Below are positions 49,812 to 62,450 of a DNA stretch of 64,000 nt, piece by piece; within the stretch, counting starts at the first letter, position 1, and each line of letters opens with the position of its first letter. A program made the translations under genes and the position numbers. The DNA is taken from assembly GCF_040419245.1 (NCBI RefSeq), contig NZ_JAZHOH010000001.1:4588001-4652000 (forward strand), read 5' to 3'. Origin of the DNA: Ewingella sp. CoE-038-23. Lineage in GTDB: Bacteria; Pseudomonadota; Gammaproteobacteria; Enterobacterales; Enterobacteriaceae. The notes under the pieces were generated by a model. It saw only the letters and a list, made by a program, of their open reading frames with translations, had not been told where the DNA came from and did not search any database.

Positions 49812-52247
49812 ATGAATGCAATAGCGGTAGCAGCGCCGGCAGGAAGTCGGCAGTTGCACAAATTTGGTGGTAGCAGTCTGGCCGACGTGAAATGTTATTT
49901 GCGCGTGGCTGGGATCATGGCCGAGTACGGCAATCCGGGCGACATGATGGTGGTGTCGGCGGCGGGCAGTACCACCAACCAGCTGATCAGCTGGTTGAAG
50001 CTAAGCCAAAGCGATCGTCTGTCGGCACATCAGGTGCAGCAGGCGCTACGTCGCTATCATACTGAGTTGATCACAGGGCTTCTGCCGCCAGAAATGGCAG
50101 AACCGCTTATTGCTCATTTCATTCAAGACCTTGAGCGTCTGGCCGTGTTGCTTGATGGTAAGATCACCGACGCGGTTTACGCCGAAGTGGTCGGGCATGG
50201 CGAAGTGTGGTCTGCCCGCCTGATGGCCGCCGTATTGTCGAAAAAAGAGCTTCCTGCCGCGTGGCTCGACGCGCGCGAGTTCTTGCGCGCCGAGCGCGCC
50301 GCTCAGCCACAGGTGGATGAAGGTCGCTCTTATCCTTTATTACAGCAACTGCTGGCGCAACATCCTCAGCATTATCTGGTAGTTACCGGCTTTATCTCGC
50401 GCAACGATGCGGGCGAAACCGTGCTGCTGGGGCGTAACGGCAGTGACTACTCGGCCACGCAAATTGGCGCGTTGGCGGGGGTGAATCGCGTCACCATCTG
50501 GAGCGACGTCGCCGGTGTTTACAGCGCCGACCCGCGCAAAGTGAAAGATGCCTGCCTGCTGCCGTTGCTGCGTCTGGACGAAGCCAGCGAGCTGGCCCGT
50601 CTTGCCGCGCCAGTGCTGCATACCCGTACGCTTCAGCCGGTGTCCGGCAGCGATATCGACTTGCAGCTGCGCTGTAGCTATCAGCCGGAACAAGGCTCGA
50701 CGCGCATTGAGCGCGTGCTGGCTTCCGGCACGGGCGCGAAAATCGTCACCAGCCACGACGATATCTGTCTGATCGAAATCGCTATCCCTAGCGAGCACGA
50801 TTTCCAGCTGGCGCATAAAGACGTCGAGCTGCTGCTCAAACGCGCGCAAATCAAACCACTGGCCACCGGCATCCACCCGGATCGCAACCTATTGCAGCTT
50901 TGCTACACCTCAGAAGTGGTAAACAGCGCGCTGCTGGTGCTGGAAGAGGCCGGTCTGCCGGCGCGTTTATCGCTGCGTGAAGGTTTGGCGATGGTCGCGC
51001 TGGTGGGGGCCGGGGTGTGCAAGAACCCGCTGCACAGCCACCGTTTCTATCAAGAACTCAAAGACCAGCCGGTGGAATTCATCTGGCAAGCCGAAGATGG
51101 CATTAGTCTGGTTGCCGTGCTGCGTCTTGGGCCAACTGAGCATTTGATTCAGGGGCTGCATAAGACCCTGTTCCGCGCTGAAAAGCGTATCGGCCTGATG
51201 CTGTTTGGCAAAGGCAATATCGGTTCGCGCTGGCTTGAGCTGTTTGCCCGCGAGCAGAAAAACATTTCCGCCCGCAGTGGTTTTGAATTCGTGCTGGCCG
51301 GCGTGGTGGACAGTAAACGCAGTTTGCTCAACTACGACGGGCTGGACGCCAGTCGCGCCTTGGCCTTCTTTGAAGACGAAGCCCGCGATCACGATGAAGA
51401 ATCGCTGTTCCTGTGGATGCGTGCTCACCCGTATGACGATTTGGTGGTGCTCGACGTCACCGCCAGCGGCGATATTGCAGACCAGTATCTGGACTTCGCC
51501 AGTTACGGTTTCCACGTGATTAGCGCCAACAAACTGGCCGGGGCCTCTGACAGCAACAAGTACCGCCAAATTCGCGACGCCTTCGCCAAAACCGGCAGCC
51601 ACTGGCTGTACAACGCCACCGTGGGCGCGGGTTTGCCGATTAACCACACCGTGCGTGACCTGCGCGAAAGCGGCGACAGCATTCTGGCGATTAGCGGGAT
51701 ATTCTCCGGCACGCTGTCATGGCTGTTCCTGCAATTTGACGGCACCTTGCCATTTACCGAGCTGGTGGATCTGGCGTGGCAGCAAGGGCTGACTGAGCCT
51801 GACCCGCGCGTCGATTTGTCCGGTCAGGACGTGATGCGCAAGCTGATTATTTTGGCGCGTGAGGCGGGCTACGATATCGAGCCGAGCCACGTTCGCGTCG
51901 AGTCTTTAGTGCCGGAAGGCTGCGAAACCGGCTCGGTTGACCAATTCTTTGAAGATGGCGAAGCGTTGAATCAGCAGATGCTGCAACGTCTGGAAGCGGC
52001 GCGCGAAATGGGGCTGGTGCTGCGTTACGTGGCGCGTTTTGATGCCAACGGTAAGGCGCGCGTTGGCGTGGAAGCCGTGCGCGATGACCATCCGCTGGCG
52101 TCGCTGCTGCCTTGCGATAACGTGTTTGCTATCGAAAGCCGCTGGTATCGCGATAACCCACTGGTGATTCGCGGGCCGGGCGCGGGGCGCGATGTTACCG
52201 CCGGCGCGTTGCAATCTGACCTTAACCGTTTGAGCCAGCTGCTTTAA
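49812..52247 (+). CDS. metL: bifunctional aspartokinase II / homoserine dehydrogenase II
   Basis: Catalyses the first and third steps of the aspartate pathway toward methionine. 811 residues (E. coli 810). N-terminal aspartokinase: LHKFGGSSLADVKCYLRVA (residues ~15-33), VVSAAGSTTNQLI, VTGFISRNDAGETVLLGRNGSDYSAT; ACT-like linker ~310-450; C-terminal homoserine dehydrogenase LMLFGKGNIGSRWLELF, VLDVTASGDIADQYLDFASYGFHVISANKLAG, GAGLPINHTVRDLRESGDSILAISGIFSGTLSWLF. Ribosome site AGGTAAGA overlaps the metB stop. Confidence 0.98.
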   Translation: MNAIAVAAPAGSRQLHKFGGSSLADVKCYLRVAGIMAEYGNPGDMMVVSAAGSTTNQLISWLKLSQSDRLSAHQVQQALRRYHTELITGLLPPEMAEPLIAHFIQDLERLAVLLDGKITDAVYAEVVGHGEVWSARLMAAVLSKKELPAAWLDAREFLRAERAAQPQVDEGRSYPLLQQLLAQHPQHYLVVTGFISRNDAGETVLLGRNGSDYSATQIGALAGVNRVTIWSDVAGVYSADPRKVKDACLLPLLRLDEASELARLAAPVLHTRTLQPVSGSDIDLQLRCSYQPEQGSTRIERVLASGTGAKIVTSHDDICLIEIAIPSEHDFQLAHKDVELLLKRAQIKPLATGIHPDRNLLQLCYTSEVVNSALLVLEEAGLPARLSLREGLAMVALVGAGVCKNPLHSHRFYQELKDQPVEFIWQAEDGISLVAVLRLGPTEHLIQGLHKTLFRAEKRIGLMLFGKGNIGSRWLELFAREQKNISARSGFEFVLAGVVDSKRSLLNYDGLDASRALAFFEDEARDHDEESLFLWMRAHPYDDLVVLDVTASGDIADQYLDFASYGFHVISANKLAGASDSNKYRQIRDAFAKTGSHWLYNATVGAGLPINHTVRDLRESGDSILAISGIFSGTLSWLFLQFDGTLPFTELVDLAWQQGLTEPDPRVDLSGQDVMRKLIILAREAGYDIEPSHVRVESLVPEGCETGSVDQFFEDGEALNQQMLQRLEAAREMGLVLRYVARFDANGKARVGVEAVRDDHPLASLLPCDNVFAIESRWYRDNPLVIRGPGAGRDVTAGALQSDLNRLSQLL

Positions 52248-52417
52248 TTCCTACTATCCCCTTCCGACGCCTGTCGGGAGGGGCTTCATGCCGTTTTTTC
52301 CTCCTCGCCAATACTTTATTCCCCAACTTGAAATTCATTCAATTTGAGTGAAGATTAATCATAGTTAGACGCTTTTTTGTCGTTGACACATTTGCTCGCA
52401 TCCTTCATTGTCTATCC

Positions 52418-52457
52418 ATACGTTTAGGTGTTTAGACGTCTAGATGCTTACAAATCT
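52418..52457 (+). promoter_or_regulatory. MetJ operator of metF
   Basis: Tandem octamers CCATACGT, TTAGGTGT-type, AGACGTCT (52434-52441, exact consensus), AGATGCTT and ACAAATCT. A TTGACA hexamer at 52383-52388 is a likely -35, with a weak -10 (CATTGT) 17 bp downstream, so the boxes cover the start-site region. Confidence 0.8.
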
Positions 52458-52472
52458 AGAACAAATCAATAA

Positions 52473-53417
<945 letters not shown>

Positions 53418-53440
53418 CCATTCAAATCTTATGCATAAAA

Positions 53441-53465
53441 AAACCGGCTTAATCGCCGGTTTTTA
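53441..53465. terminator. bidirectional terminator, metF / ppc
   Basis: AAAACCGGC / GCCGGTTTT with a 6-base loop, flanked by A and T runs. Between convergent metF (53417) and ppc (53493). Confidence 0.92.
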
Positions 53466-53492
53466 GTTTTTGCTTCTCTTAACTTGTCAGCA

Positions 53493-56141
53493 CTAGCCGG
53501 TGTTGCGCATACCCGCCGCCACGCCCGCAATCGTCACCATCAACGCCTGCTCAACGCGCGCATCTGGCGTACTGCCTTCTTTCTCTAACTGGCGTGAGCG
53601 GTGCAGCAACTCGGCCTGCAGCACGTTCAGTGGGTCAGTGTAGACGTTACGCAGGGCGATAGACTCGGCAATCCACGGCAGGTCAGCCATCAGGTGGTCA
53701 TCGTTGGAAATCGCCAACACCACTTTGATGTCGCTTGCCAGCTGGTCGCGCAGCTTCTGGCCCAGCGGCCACAGCTCTTTATCCACCAGACGCTGGTCGT
53801 AATACTCCGCCAGCCACAGGTCGGCTTTGGCGAAGACCATCTCCAGCATGCCGATACGCGTCGAGAAGAACGGCCAGTCGTGGCACATCGCCTCAAGTTC
53901 ATCGCGTTTACCGGCATCTACCACGGCTTGCAGGCCCGCACCCGCGCCGAGCCAGGCTGGCAGCATCAGGCGGTTTTGCGTCCAGGCGAAGATCCACGGA
54001 ATGGCGCGCAGGCTTTCGACGCCGCCGTTGGCCTTGCGCTTCGCCGGGCGTGAGCCCAATGGCAGTTTGCCCAGCTCTTGCTCCGGCGTCGCCGCGCGGA
54101 AGTAAGGCACGAAATCTTTGTTTTCGCGCACATAGCCGCGATACATGTTGCAGGAGACGTCGGACAGCTGCTCCATAATGTCCACCCAGGCTTTTTTCGG
54201 CTCTGGCGGCGGCAACAGGTTGGCTTCCAGGATCGCGCCGGTATAGAGTGCCAGACTGCTGATGGTGACTTCTGGCAGGCCGAACTTGAAGCGAATCATC
54301 TCGCCCTGTTCGGTGACGCGCAGGCCACCCTTTAGGCTGCCCGGAGGCTGAGAGAGCAAGGCCGCGTGGGCCGGAGCGCCACCGCGACCGATAGAGCCGC
54401 CGCGTCCGTGGAACAGCGTCAGCAGCACGCCCGCTTTCTCGCAGGTTTTGATTAATGCGTCCTGAGCGCGGTATTGCGCCCATGAAGCCGCCATCACGCC
54501 AGCGTCTTTCGCCGAGTCGGAATAGCCAATCATGACCATCTGTTTGCCCTGAATGGTGCCGCGATACCAGTCGATATTCAGCAGCTGAGTCATTACGGAG
54601 TCAGCATTGTTCAGGTCATCAAGGGTTTCGAACAGCGGCGCTACCGGCAGAGTGAACGGGCAACCCGCCTCTTTCAGCAGCAGGTGAACGGCCAGCACGT
54701 CAGACGGCGTTTTCGCCATAGAAATGACGTAAGCGGCAATTGAGCCTTCCGGCGCTTCGGCAATTACCTGACAGGTGTCGAGCACCTCTTTGGTGTACTC
54801 GCTCGGCTCCCAGAAGCGCGGAACCAGCGGGCGCTGTGAGTTCAGTTCGCGGATCAGGAAGGCCTGTTTGTCAGACTCTGACCAGCTTTCGTAATCGCCC
54901 AAACCAAGGTAACGGGTGATTTCGGCAATGGCGTCGGTATGGCGGGTGCTCTCTTGGCGGATGTCGATACGCACCAGCGGCACGCCGAAGCAGCGCACGC
55001 GGCGCAGGGTATCCAGCAACTGGCCGTTGGCGATAATGCCCATTCCACAGGCAACCAGTGACTGGTAGCAGGCGTAGAGCGGCTCCCACAGCTGGTCATT
55101 GTTGACCAATAAATCGTGAGGCTGTGGCAGGCGTTCGCCTTTCAGACGCGCTTCCAAATAGACCTGCGTGGAGGTCAGCTGGCTGCGCAGGCGCTTCATG
55201 ATCACGCGGTAAGGCTCAATGCCTTCTTCACCACCGGCGCGCTCGCGCAGTTCATCAGTGGCTTCGGTCATGGAAAGCTCGGAAATCAGCACCGCGACGT
55301 CGCGTAGGAACAGATCAGTGGCTTTCCAGCGGCTCAGTAAAAGAACGTGGCGCGTGATGTCTGCCGTGACGTTTGGGTTGCCGTCGCGGTCGCCACCCAT
55401 CCAAGATGTGAAGCGAACCGGCACGGCTTCTACTGGCATTTTGTAGTCCAGCGAGGTTTCGAGCTGTTCGTTGAACTCGCGCAGGAATGACGGCACGCCT
55501 TCCCACAGGCTATTCTCAACGACCGCAAATCCCCATTTGGCTTCATCAACCGGGGAAGGGCGGTGTTTACGAATTTCATCGGTATGCCATGACTGGGCAA
55601 TCAGCTGGCGCAGGCGGCGCATAATCTGCTTGCGCTCGTAATCCGCCAGATCGTTATGGTCGAGCTGCTTGAGGCAGTTATTCACTTCCACCAATTTGTG
55701 GATCAGCGTCCGGCGGGCAATCTCTGTTGGGTGAGCCGTCAGCACCAGCTCGATAGAAAGCTCTTCAACCGCGTCACGCAGTTGCTGATCGGTCAGATTT
55801 TTGGCTTTCAGGCGCTCAATTAGCTGCGCCAGTACTTCAGGGTTGCTGGCCGCTTCGCCATTAGGCGAAATGCTGTGGTACTGCTCGGCCACGTTGGTCA
55901 GATTGAGGAATTGGCTAAAAGCACGGGCCACTGGCAATAACTCGTCGTTGGACAAGTTTTGCAGCGTGGAGAGCAGCTCTTGGCGATCTGCTTCATTTCC
56001 AGCGCGTGAGGATTTGGATAACTTACGAATTTTCTCAACACGATCAAGGATATGTTCTCCCAACGTATCTTTGATGGTGTCGCCAAGCAGTTTACCTAAG
56101 GTACTGACATTACTGCGCATTGCGGAATATTGTTCGTTCAT
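53493..56141 (-). CDS. ppc: phosphoenolpyruvate carboxylase
   Basis: Carboxylates PEP to oxaloacetate, replenishing the TCA cycle; activated by acetyl-CoA and fructose 1,6-bisphosphate, inhibited by aspartate. 882 residues from ATG 56141 (AGAGGTAAT upstream); E. coli 883. Catalytic segments [15 protein letters not shown] (His ~138), [16 protein letters not shown] (Lys ~546), [20 protein letters not shown] and the conserved C-terminal MRNTG. The upstream in-frame start at 56228 would add 29 unrelated residues. Confidence 0.98.
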   Translation of the reverse strand: MNEQYSAMRSNVSTLGKLLGDTIKDTLGEHILDRVEKIRKLSKSSRAGNEADRQELLSTLQNLSNDELLPVARAFSQFLNLTNVAEQYHSISPNGEAASNPEVLAQLIERLKAKNLTDQQLRDAVEELSIELVLTAHPTEIARRTLIHKLVEVNNCLKQLDHNDLADYERKQIMRRLRQLIAQSWHTDEIRKHRPSPVDEAKWGFAVVENSLWEGVPSFLREFNEQLETSLDYKMPVEAVPVRFTSWMGGDRDGNPNVTADITRHVLLLSRWKATDLFLRDVAVLISELSMTEATDELRERAGGEEGIEPYRVIMKRLRSQLTSTQVYLEARLKGERLPQPHDLLVNNDQLWEPLYACYQSLVACGMGIIANGQLLDTLRRVRCFGVPLVRIDIRQESTRHTDAIAEITRYLGLGDYESWSESDKQAFLIRELNSQRPLVPRFWEPSEYTKEVLDTCQVIAEAPEGSIAAYVISMAKTPSDVLAVHLLLKEAGCPFTLPVAPLFETLDDLNNADSVMTQLLNIDWYRGTIQGKQMVMIGYSDSAKDAGVMAASWAQYRAQDALIKTCEKAGVLLTLFHGRGGSIGRGGAPAHAALLSQPPGSLKGGLRVTEQGEMIRFKFGLPEVTISSLALYTGAILEANLLPPPEPKKAWVDIMEQLSDVSCNMYRGYVRENKDFVPYFRAATPEQELGKLPLGSRPAKRKANGGVESLRAIPWIFAWTQNRLMLPAWLGAGAGLQAVVDAGKRDELEAMCHDWPFFSTRIGMLEMVFAKADLWLAEYYDQRLVDKELWPLGQKLRDQLASDIKVVLAISNDDHLMADLPWIAESIALRNVYTDPLNVLQAELLHRSRQLEKEGSTPDARVEQALMVTIAGVAAGMRNTG

Positions 56142-56370
56142 ATTACCTCTGTTGACCTCGGACCCGATTTTTATAATTTGTAGATAACTTTCACCCGTAA
56201 GGCTGTGACGCCTTTTTCTGTCTGCCAAACCTTCTCTTTTTTTAATTACACAACTGTTTTACCGCAAAAACGTCGTTTCCTTCACTAAAAAAAGGCATTT
56301 TTCGTCAATGTGGCTGAAATTTAATTACAGCTCACAAGGTATCAGTTTGTCTAATCAGCATATTGTCCAG

Positions 56371-56400
56371 TATCAAGAGCGCCCTGCGACGCCCTTGATA
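56371..56400. repeat. inverted repeat between ppc and argE
   Basis: TATCAAGAGCG / CGCCCTTGATA, 11-bp arms with one mismatch and an 8-base loop, about 20-50 bp after the argE stop. No T tract follows, so it is at best a weak argE terminator or an mRNA 3'-end stem. Confidence 0.5.
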
Positions 56401-56418
56401 TGGCTGCTCTTTCTTCAC

Positions 56419-57573
56419 TTATACGTGATGGCAGAAGTGATGAACCACTTGCGCGATCAGCTCGCGAGTCGGCTTGATGAAGGCGGTATCGATGTATTCA
56501 TCCGGCTGGTGCGCCTGCTCAATCGAACCAGGCCCTAAGACCAGTGTCGGGCACAGCTCTTGGATAAACGGCGCTTCGGTACAGTAGTTAACAATCTCCG
56601 TTTCCACGCCCAGCAGCTTCTCCACCACCTGCACCAGCTGGTGGTCCGGCGGGCATTCATAGCCCGGAATCGGCGGATGCAGCTCTTCGATGGCGACGCG
56701 GCCCGGCCAGCGACTGCTAACTGGCTCCAGCGCTTCTTGTAACAGGCCGTCGAGATCAGACAGCGTCAGCCCCGGCAGTGGGCGGATGTCCATATGCAGC
56801 TCACAGCAGGCGCAAATACGGTTGGCCGCATCGCCGCCGCTAATGTGGCCGAAGTTCATGGTTGGATAAGGAATGACAAAGCCGCTGTGGTTGTAGCGCT
56901 CTTTCAAAGTGTTACGCAGGCCAATCAGCTGGGTAATGGAGTCATGCATCAGGTCGATAGCGTTCACGCCGCGCGCCGGGTCGCTAGAGTGGCCCGATTG
57001 CCCGGTGATGCGAATCGCATTCGAAATATGGCCTTTATGCGCACGAACCGGCTTCAACGACGTCGGTTCGCCGATGATCGCGCAGTCTGGGCGAATGGCG
57101 GTATTTTTCGAAAAATAGCTCGCGCCTGCCATGGTGGTTTCTTCATCGGCGGTGGCAAGGATATATAGAGGTTTAGTCAGTTTGGTTGTATCAATATCCC
57201 GCAGCGCATCGACGATAAAAGCGAAGAAACCTTTCATGTCGGCGGTACCCAGACCATAGAGCTTATTTTCATGCTCGGTCAGGGTGAAAGGGTCGCGAGT
57301 CCAGCGGCCATCGTCGAAGGGGACGGTATCGGTATGGCCCGCCAGCAGCAGGCCGCCAGCGCCTTGGCCCACGCTTGCCAACATATTGAATTTATTGCGA
57401 GTATTCGGCACAGGTTGGATTTCAACCTTAAAACCTAGATCGCGGAACCAGCCTGCTAACAGGTTGATTAGCTTTTCGTTGCTTTGATCTAATGCGCTGT
57501 CTGTGGCACTGATCGAAGGTATCGCGATTAATGCCCGATAAAGCTCAATAAAAGGAGGTAATTTCATCTTCAC
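56419..57573 (-). CDS. argE: acetylornithine deacetylase
   Basis: Zinc hydrolase releasing ornithine from N-acetylornithine in the linear arginine pathway. M20 peptidase family, 384 residues (E. coli 383). [17 protein letters not shown] with first metal His, [11 protein letters not shown] with bridging Asp, [12 protein letters not shown] with catalytic Glu, [32 protein letters not shown] start at the GTG (57573) since M-K-x-K-LPPFIE aligns with E. coli and AAAGG lies upstream; an ATG two codons later is possible. Divergent from argC with shared ARG boxes. Confidence 0.96.
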   Translation of the reverse strand: MKMKLPPFIELYRALIAIPSISATDSALDQSNEKLINLLAGWFRDLGFKVEIQPVPNTRNKFNMLASVGQGAGGLLLAGHTDTVPFDDGRWTRDPFTLTEHENKLYGLGTADMKGFFAFIVDALRDIDTTKLTKPLYILATADEETTMAGASYFSKNTAIRPDCAIIGEPTSLKPVRAHKGHISNAIRITGQSGHSSDPARGVNAIDLMHDSITQLIGLRNTLKERYNHSGFVIPYPTMNFGHISGGDAANRICACCELHMDIRPLPGLTLSDLDGLLQEALEPVSSRWPGRVAIEELHPPIPGYECPPDHQLVQVVEKLLGVETEIVNYCTEAPFIQELCPTLVLGPGSIEQAHQPDEYIDTAFIKPTRELIAQVVHHFCHHV

Positions 57574-57598
57574 TGTTGACAGCCTTTAGTTAGGGTAG

Positions 57599-57637
57599 TA
57601 TTCATATTCATGCAGTTTATGTGAATAAAAATACAAT
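57599..57637. promoter_or_regulatory. paired ARG boxes in argE-argC divergent promoter
   Basis: Two 18-bp boxes 3 bp apart, the ArgR hexamer arrangement. The right box (57620-57637) has TGAATAAAAATACA, 12 of 14 core matches to TGAATwwwwATTCA. The left box (57599-57616) is degenerate. Located 26 bp from the argE start and about 160 bp from argC. Confidence 0.75.
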
Positions 57638-57798
57638 ATGCCAGCGCGTAAGGGAACCGGAAATAACGGTCGGTTTAACCCAACGCAGTTGCTGAGAATC
57701 TCGCGGGTGAACGGCGTATGACGCGGTGAACCCTGTTACCTAAGAAGTACGCTGTATCGCAAAGCCATACAGTTAAGTTGAGAAGGTGAACAGACCCC

Positions 57799-58803
57799 AT
57801 GTTGAATACGCTGATTGTTGGTGCCACAGGCTATGCCGGAGCTGAACTCGCTGCCTACCTGAATCGCCACCCACAGATGAACATAACCGCTTTAATGGTT
57901 TCAGCGCAAAGTGCAGATGCAGGAAAATTGCTTTCTGATTTGCACCCTCAGTTAAAAGGCATCCTCGATCTGCCTGTTTTGCCAATGAAAAACGTGGAAG
58001 ACGCGGCGAAAGATATCGATGTGGTTTTTTTAGCCACTGCCCATGAAGTCAGCCACGATTTGGCGCCGCAATTTTTGGCCGCGGGCTGCGTGGTGTTTGA
58101 CCTGTCCGGTGCCTTCCGCGTCAACAAGCCTGATTTCTACTCCGAATTTTACAGCTTTGAACACCAGCACCTCGACTGGCTGGACAAGGCGGTGTACGGC
58201 CTTGCTGAATGGCAAGCCGACAAACTCAAAACCGCGCAACTCATCGCGGTCCCAGGCTGCTACCCAACGGCGTCTCAGCTGGCGTTAAAACCGCTGGTGG
58301 AAAATGGCCTGTTGAATGAAGACCAGTGGCCGGTGATTAACGCGACCAGCGGCGTGAGCGGCGCGGGGCGTAAAGCCTCTCTCGGCACCAGCTTCTGCGA
58401 AGTCAGCCTGCAACCTTACGGCCTGTTCAATCATCGTCACCACCCAGAAATTGTAGAGCATCTCGGCGTGCCGGTGATCTTTACCCCGCACCTGGGCAAC
58501 TTCCCGCGCGGCATTCTGGCCACCATCACTTGCCGCCTGAAAGCGGGCGTGACGGCGCAGGACGTGGCGGAAGCCTTCCATAACGCTTACCACGACAAAC
58601 CTCTGGTGCGTCTCTACACCAAGGGCGTTCCGGCGTTGAAAGACGTGGTGGGCCTGCCGTTCTGCGACATCGGTTTTGTGGTGAAAGGCGAGCACCTGAT
58701 TGTGGTTGCGACAGAAGATAACCTGCTAAAAGGCGCGTCGGCGCAAGCAGTGCAATGTCTGAACCTGCGCTTTGGTTTCCCAGAAACCCAATCGCTGCTT
58801 TAA
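57799..58803 (+). CDS. argC: N-acetyl-gamma-glutamyl-phosphate reductase
   Basis: NADPH-dependent reduction of N-acetylglutamyl phosphate to the semialdehyde. 334 residues, as in E. coli. [21 protein letters not shown] (NADP loop), active-site Cys in [15 protein letters not shown] (~154), [29 protein letters not shown]. First gene of the argCBGH operon under the ARG boxes. Confidence 0.98.
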   Translation: MLNTLIVGATGYAGAELAAYLNRHPQMNITALMVSAQSADAGKLLSDLHPQLKGILDLPVLPMKNVEDAAKDIDVVFLATAHEVSHDLAPQFLAAGCVVFDLSGAFRVNKPDFYSEFYSFEHQHLDWLDKAVYGLAEWQADKLKTAQLIAVPGCYPTASQLALKPLVENGLLNEDQWPVINATSGVSGAGRKASLGTSFCEVSLQPYGLFNHRHHPEIVEHLGVPVIFTPHLGNFPRGILATITCRLKAGVTAQDVAEAFHNAYHDKPLVRLYTKGVPALKDVVGLPFCDIGFVVKGEHLIVVATEDNLLKGASAQAVQCLNLRFGFPETQSLL

Positions 58804-58858
58804 TTTATCTTGGTCTAAAATCAAACATTTACTTAAATCGATTGAGGCGCGAACAGCT

Positions 58859-59632
58859 ATGAATCCGTTAGTTATCAAATTAGGTGGTGTGTTGCTGGAC
58901 AATGAAGAAGCGCTCGAGCGCCTGTTCATGGCGCTGGTGACTTATCGCCAGCAATATCAGCGCCCATTGGTGATCGTTCACGGCGGCGGTTATCTGGTCG
59001 ATGAGTTGATGAAGAAACTCAACCTGCCCGTGGTGAAGAAGGCTGGCCTGCGCGTAACCCCTGCGGACCAAATCGACATCATCACCGGCGCATTGGCCGG
59101 TAGCGCCAACAAAACCCTGCTGGCGTGGGCGGTGAAAAACGACATCAACGCCGTTGGCCTGTCTTTGGCAGACGGCGGCTCGGTGGTGGTAACGCAACTG
59201 AGCGAAGAGCTGGGTAATGTCGGCAAAGCAGAAGTCGGCTCTCCGGCGCTGATTAACACCCTGACTGGCGCAGGCTACCTGCCGATTATCAGCTCCATTG
59301 GTATCACCGCCGATGGTGAACTGATGAATGTGAATGCTGACCAAGCCGCGACGGCGCTGGCAGCCACGCTGGGCGCAGATTTAATCCTGCTGTCAGATGT
59401 GAGCGGTATTCTCGACGGCAAAGGCCAGCGCATCCCGGAAATGACCACGCAGAAAGCGGAACAGCTGATTGAGCAAGGCATCATTACTGACGGCATGATT
59501 GTCAAAGTTCACGCAGCGCTAGACGCCGCGCGCTCTCTTGGCCGCCCGGTGGATATCGCCAGCTGGCGTCACGCCGAGCAGCTTCCGGCACTGTTTAATG
59601 GCACGGCGATCGGTACGCGTATTCTGGCGTGA
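58859..59632 (+). CDS. argB: N-acetylglutamate kinase
   Basis: Phosphorylates N-acetylglutamate with ATP, second step of arginine synthesis. Amino acid kinase fold, 257 residues (E. coli 258). [20 protein letters not shown] with the phosphate-binding Lys and [39 protein letters not shown] nucleotide loop (here [15 protein letters not shown]), [26 protein letters not shown]. Start ATG 58859, 55 bp after argC; the longer ORF overlapping argC from 58772 is rejected. Confidence 0.97.
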   Translation: MNPLVIKLGGVLLDNEEALERLFMALVTYRQQYQRPLVIVHGGGYLVDELMKKLNLPVVKKAGLRVTPADQIDIITGALAGSANKTLLAWAVKNDINAVGLSLADGGSVVVTQLSEELGNVGKAEVGSPALINTLTGAGYLPIISSIGITADGELMNVNADQAATALAATLGADLILLSDVSGILDGKGQRIPEMTTQKAEQLIEQGIITDGMIVKVHAALDAARSLGRPVDIASWRHAEQLPALFNGTAIGTRILA

Positions 59633-59693
59633 TCTTCATGCTTAACCCATTGACTGAATTATTAAATCAATAAAATTTTTAAAGGAAATCATC

Positions 59694-60914
59694 ATGGCAG
59701 CAACCAAAGGCATCAAGAAAATCGTTCTGGCTTACTCTGGCGGTCTGGACACCTCGGCAATCATTCCATGGCTGAAAGAAAACTACGGCGACTGTGAAGT
59801 GGTGGCTTTCGTTGCAGATATCGGTCAAGAGCGTGCTGACCTCGAAGGAATCGAGCAGAAAGCCCTGCGCACCGGTGCTTCTGAGTGCCACGTGGTTGAC
59901 CTGCGTGAAGAGTTCATCAAAGACTACGTTTACCCAGTGCTGAAAAGCGGCGCGTTGTATGAAGGCAGCTACCTGCTCGGTACCTCAATGGCGCGTCCGT
60001 TGATTGCTAAAGCACAGGTTGAGCTGGCGTTGAAAGTGGGCGCTGATGCACTGTGCCACGGCGCGACAGGTAAAGGTAACGACCAGGTGCGTTTCGAAAC
60101 CACCTACACCGCGTTGGCTCCACAGCTGAAAGTGGTCGCTCCTTGGCGTGAGTGGGACCTGCGTTCTCGCGAAGCCCTGCTGGATTACCTGAAAGAGCGT
60201 AATATCCCGACCACCGCGTCGCTGGAAAAAATCTACAGCCGTGACGAAAACGCGTGGCACATCTCTACCGAAGGCGGCGTGCTGGAAAGCCCATGGAATG
60301 CAGCAAACAAAGATTGCTGGGCATGGACAGTCGCGCCAGAAGACGCGCCAGACGAAGCTGAGCTGGTCACCGTTAAAGTTGAGAAGGGTGCAGTGGTGGC
60401 GGTTAACGGCGTAGAGCTGACACCATTCCAGTGCCTCGAAGCGCTGAACGTGCTGGGCGTGAAACACGGCGTTGGCCGTATCGACATCGTGGAAAACCGC
60501 TTGGTAGGCATTAAGTCTCGTGGTTGCTACGAAACGCCGGGAGGCACCATTATGATGGCTGCGCTGCGTGGCGTTGAGCAGCTGGTTCTCGACCGTGACA
60601 GCTTCAAATGGCGTGAGCAGCTGGGCCATGAAATGTCTTACGTGGTTTATGATGGTCGTTGGTTCGCTCCGCTGCGTGAATCCATCCAAGCCGCCGCTGA
60701 CGCGCTGGCAGAAGATGTGAATGGCGAAGTGGTGGTGAAGCTGTACAAAGGCACCGCGACGGCTATCCAGAAGAGTTCTCCGAACAGCATGTACTCTGAA
60801 GAGTTCGCTACTTTCGGTGAAGATGAAGTGTATGATCACAGCCACGCGGGCGGCTTTATCCGTCTGTTCTCGTTGTCATCCAGAATTCGTGCGCTGAACT
60901 CAAAGAAGCAGTAA
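59694..60914 (+). CDS. argG: argininosuccinate synthase
   Basis: Condenses citrulline and aspartate with ATP to argininosuccinate. 406 residues, the common bacterial ~400-residue class; E. coli has a distinct ~447-residue ArgG encoded elsewhere. PP-loop [56 protein letters not shown] loop ([15 protein letters not shown]). Start ATG follows AAAGGAAATC. Placement within argCBGH is like Yersinia, Serratia and vibrios. Confidence 0.97.
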   Translation: MAATKGIKKIVLAYSGGLDTSAIIPWLKENYGDCEVVAFVADIGQERADLEGIEQKALRTGASECHVVDLREEFIKDYVYPVLKSGALYEGSYLLGTSMARPLIAKAQVELALKVGADALCHGATGKGNDQVRFETTYTALAPQLKVVAPWREWDLRSREALLDYLKERNIPTTASLEKIYSRDENAWHISTEGGVLESPWNAANKDCWAWTVAPEDAPDEAELVTVKVEKGAVVAVNGVELTPFQCLEALNVLGVKHGVGRIDIVENRLVGIKSRGCYETPGGTIMMAALRGVEQLVLDRDSFKWREQLGHEMSYVVYDGRWFAPLRESIQAAADALAEDVNGEVVVKLYKGTATAIQKSSPNSMYSEEFATFGEDEVYDHSHAGGFIRLFSLSSRIRALNSKKQ

Positions 60915-60935
60915 TTCGCGCGTAGAAAATATTTT

Positions 60936-60960
60936 AAGGGCGCACAGGCTGCGCCCTTTT
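60936..60960 (+). terminator. hairpin between argG and argH
   Basis: AAGGGCGCA / TGCGCCCTT, 9-bp perfect stem, 5-base loop, run of four T. Inside the operon, 24 bp before argH, so it probably attenuates expression of argH relative to argCBG or protects the argG 3' end. Confidence 0.75.
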
Positions 60961-60983
60961 GCATAGATCAAGGAGTACAGGTT

Positions 60984-62360
60984 ATGGCACTTTGGGGCGG
61001 GCGTTTCACTCAGGCGGCAGACCAGCGTTTTAAAGAATTAAATGATTCCCTGCGTTTTGATTACCGTCTTGCCGAGCAGGATATTATTGGCTCGGTGGCG
61101 TGGTCGAAGGCGTTGGTGACGGTTAACGTGCTGACCGCCGAAGAGCAAATTCAGCTGGAAGAGGCTTTGGGCGTGCTGCTGGAAGAAGTTCGTGCTAACC
61201 CGCGCGCTATCTTAGCCAGCGACGCAGAAGACATTCACAGCTGGGTGGAAGGCAAGCTTATCGACAAAGTCGGTAACCTCGGTAAGAAGTTGCACACCGG
61301 CCGCAGCCGTAATGATCAGGTCGCCACTGACTTGAAACTATGGTGCAAAGAGCAGGTGCTGAGCCTGCAAGAGGCCGTGCGCCACTTGCAGCAGGCGCTG
61401 GTCGCCACTGCGCAAGCGAATCAGGACGCGGTCATGCCGGGCTACACCCACTTACAGCGCGCCCAGCCGGTAACTTTCGCACACTGGTGTCTGGCCTATG
61501 TCGAGATGCTGGCGCGTGATGAAAGCCGCCTGCAAGATACTCTGAAACGTCTGGACGTCAGCCCGTTGGGCAGTGGCGCACTGGCGGGCACGGCGTACCC
61601 AATGGACCGTGAGCAGTTGGCCGGTTGGTTAGGATTTGCCTCTGCCACCCGCAACAGCCTGGATAGCGTTTCGGACCGCGACCATGTGATGGAGCTGCTG
61701 TCGAACGCCTCTATCAGCATGATCCACCTGTCGCGCTTCGCCGAAGACCTGATTTTCTTCAACAGCGGAGAAGCGTCGTTTGTAGATCTGTCCGACCGCG
61801 TGACCTCTGGCTCATCCCTGATGCCACAAAAGAAAAACCCGGACGCGCTGGAGCTTATCCGTGGCAAGTGTGGCCGCGTGCAGGGCGCACTGACGGGCAT
61901 CATGATGACCATGAAGGGCCTGCCGCTGGCGTACAACAAAGACATGCAGGAAGACAAAGAAGGTTTGTTCGACGCGCTCGACACTTGGATGGACTGTCTG
62001 CAAATGGCGGCGCTGGTGCTGGACGGTATTCAGGTCAAACGTCCGCGTTGTAAAGAAGCCGCGCAGCAAGGCTACGCGAACTCCACCGAGTTGGCGGATT
62101 ATCTGGTCGCCAAAGGTGTGCCATTCCGCGAAGCCCACCATATTGTCGGTGAAGCCGTGGTGGAAGCCATTGCTCAGGGCAAAGCGCTGGAAGCTCTGCC
62201 ATTGGCCGATTTGCAAAAATTCAGCAGCGTGATTGGCGATGACGTCTACCCAATCCTTGAACTGCAATCTTGCCTCGACAAGCGCGCAGCCAAGGGCGGC
62301 GTGTCACCACAGCAGGTTGCTCAGGCGATCAGCGATGCCAAAAGCCGCCTGGGCGAGTAA
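60984..62360 (+). CDS. argH: argininosuccinate lyase
   Basis: Cleaves argininosuccinate to arginine and fumarate. Fumarase/aspartase superfamily, 458 residues (E. coli 457). [55 protein letters not shown] (catalytic His), signature [23 protein letters not shown] 60984 has AAGGAG upstream. Last gene of the operon; a terminator follows. Confidence 0.98.
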   Translation: MALWGGRFTQAADQRFKELNDSLRFDYRLAEQDIIGSVAWSKALVTVNVLTAEEQIQLEEALGVLLEEVRANPRAILASDAEDIHSWVEGKLIDKVGNLGKKLHTGRSRNDQVATDLKLWCKEQVLSLQEAVRHLQQALVATAQANQDAVMPGYTHLQRAQPVTFAHWCLAYVEMLARDESRLQDTLKRLDVSPLGSGALAGTAYPMDREQLAGWLGFASATRNSLDSVSDRDHVMELLSNASISMIHLSRFAEDLIFFNSGEASFVDLSDRVTSGSSLMPQKKNPDALELIRGKCGRVQGALTGIMMTMKGLPLAYNKDMQEDKEGLFDALDTWMDCLQMAALVLDGIQVKRPRCKEAAQQGYANSTELADYLVAKGVPFREAHHIVGEAVVEAIAQGKALEALPLADLQKFSSVIGDDVYPILELQSCLDKRAAKGGVSPQQVAQAISDAKSRLGE

Positions 62361-62379
62361 TCGCTCACGGCGTCAGACC

Positions 62380-62406
62380 AAAAGGCTCCTGTTCAGGGGC
62401 CTTTTC
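62380..62406 (+). terminator. argH terminator
   Basis: AAAAGGCTCC / GGGGCCTTTT (10 bp with one G-T pair), six-base loop, short T tract. 20 bp after the stop. Confidence 0.85.
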
Positions 62407-62423
62407 TTTAGGTGAAAAACGGC

Positions 62424-62450
62424 AAAAAAAAGGCGGACATAAAGTCCGCC
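62424..62450 (-). terminator. terminator of the Prx-Grx gene
   Basis: GGCGGAC / GTCCGCC with a 5-base loop; the minus strand runs into seven or more T (62424-62431 are A on +). It lies about 115 bp after the gene's stop, so the transcript has a long 3' UTR. Confidence 0.8.

Noticed and set aside
59985..60845. 286-codon minus-strand ORF
   Set aside because: Antisense shadow of argG.
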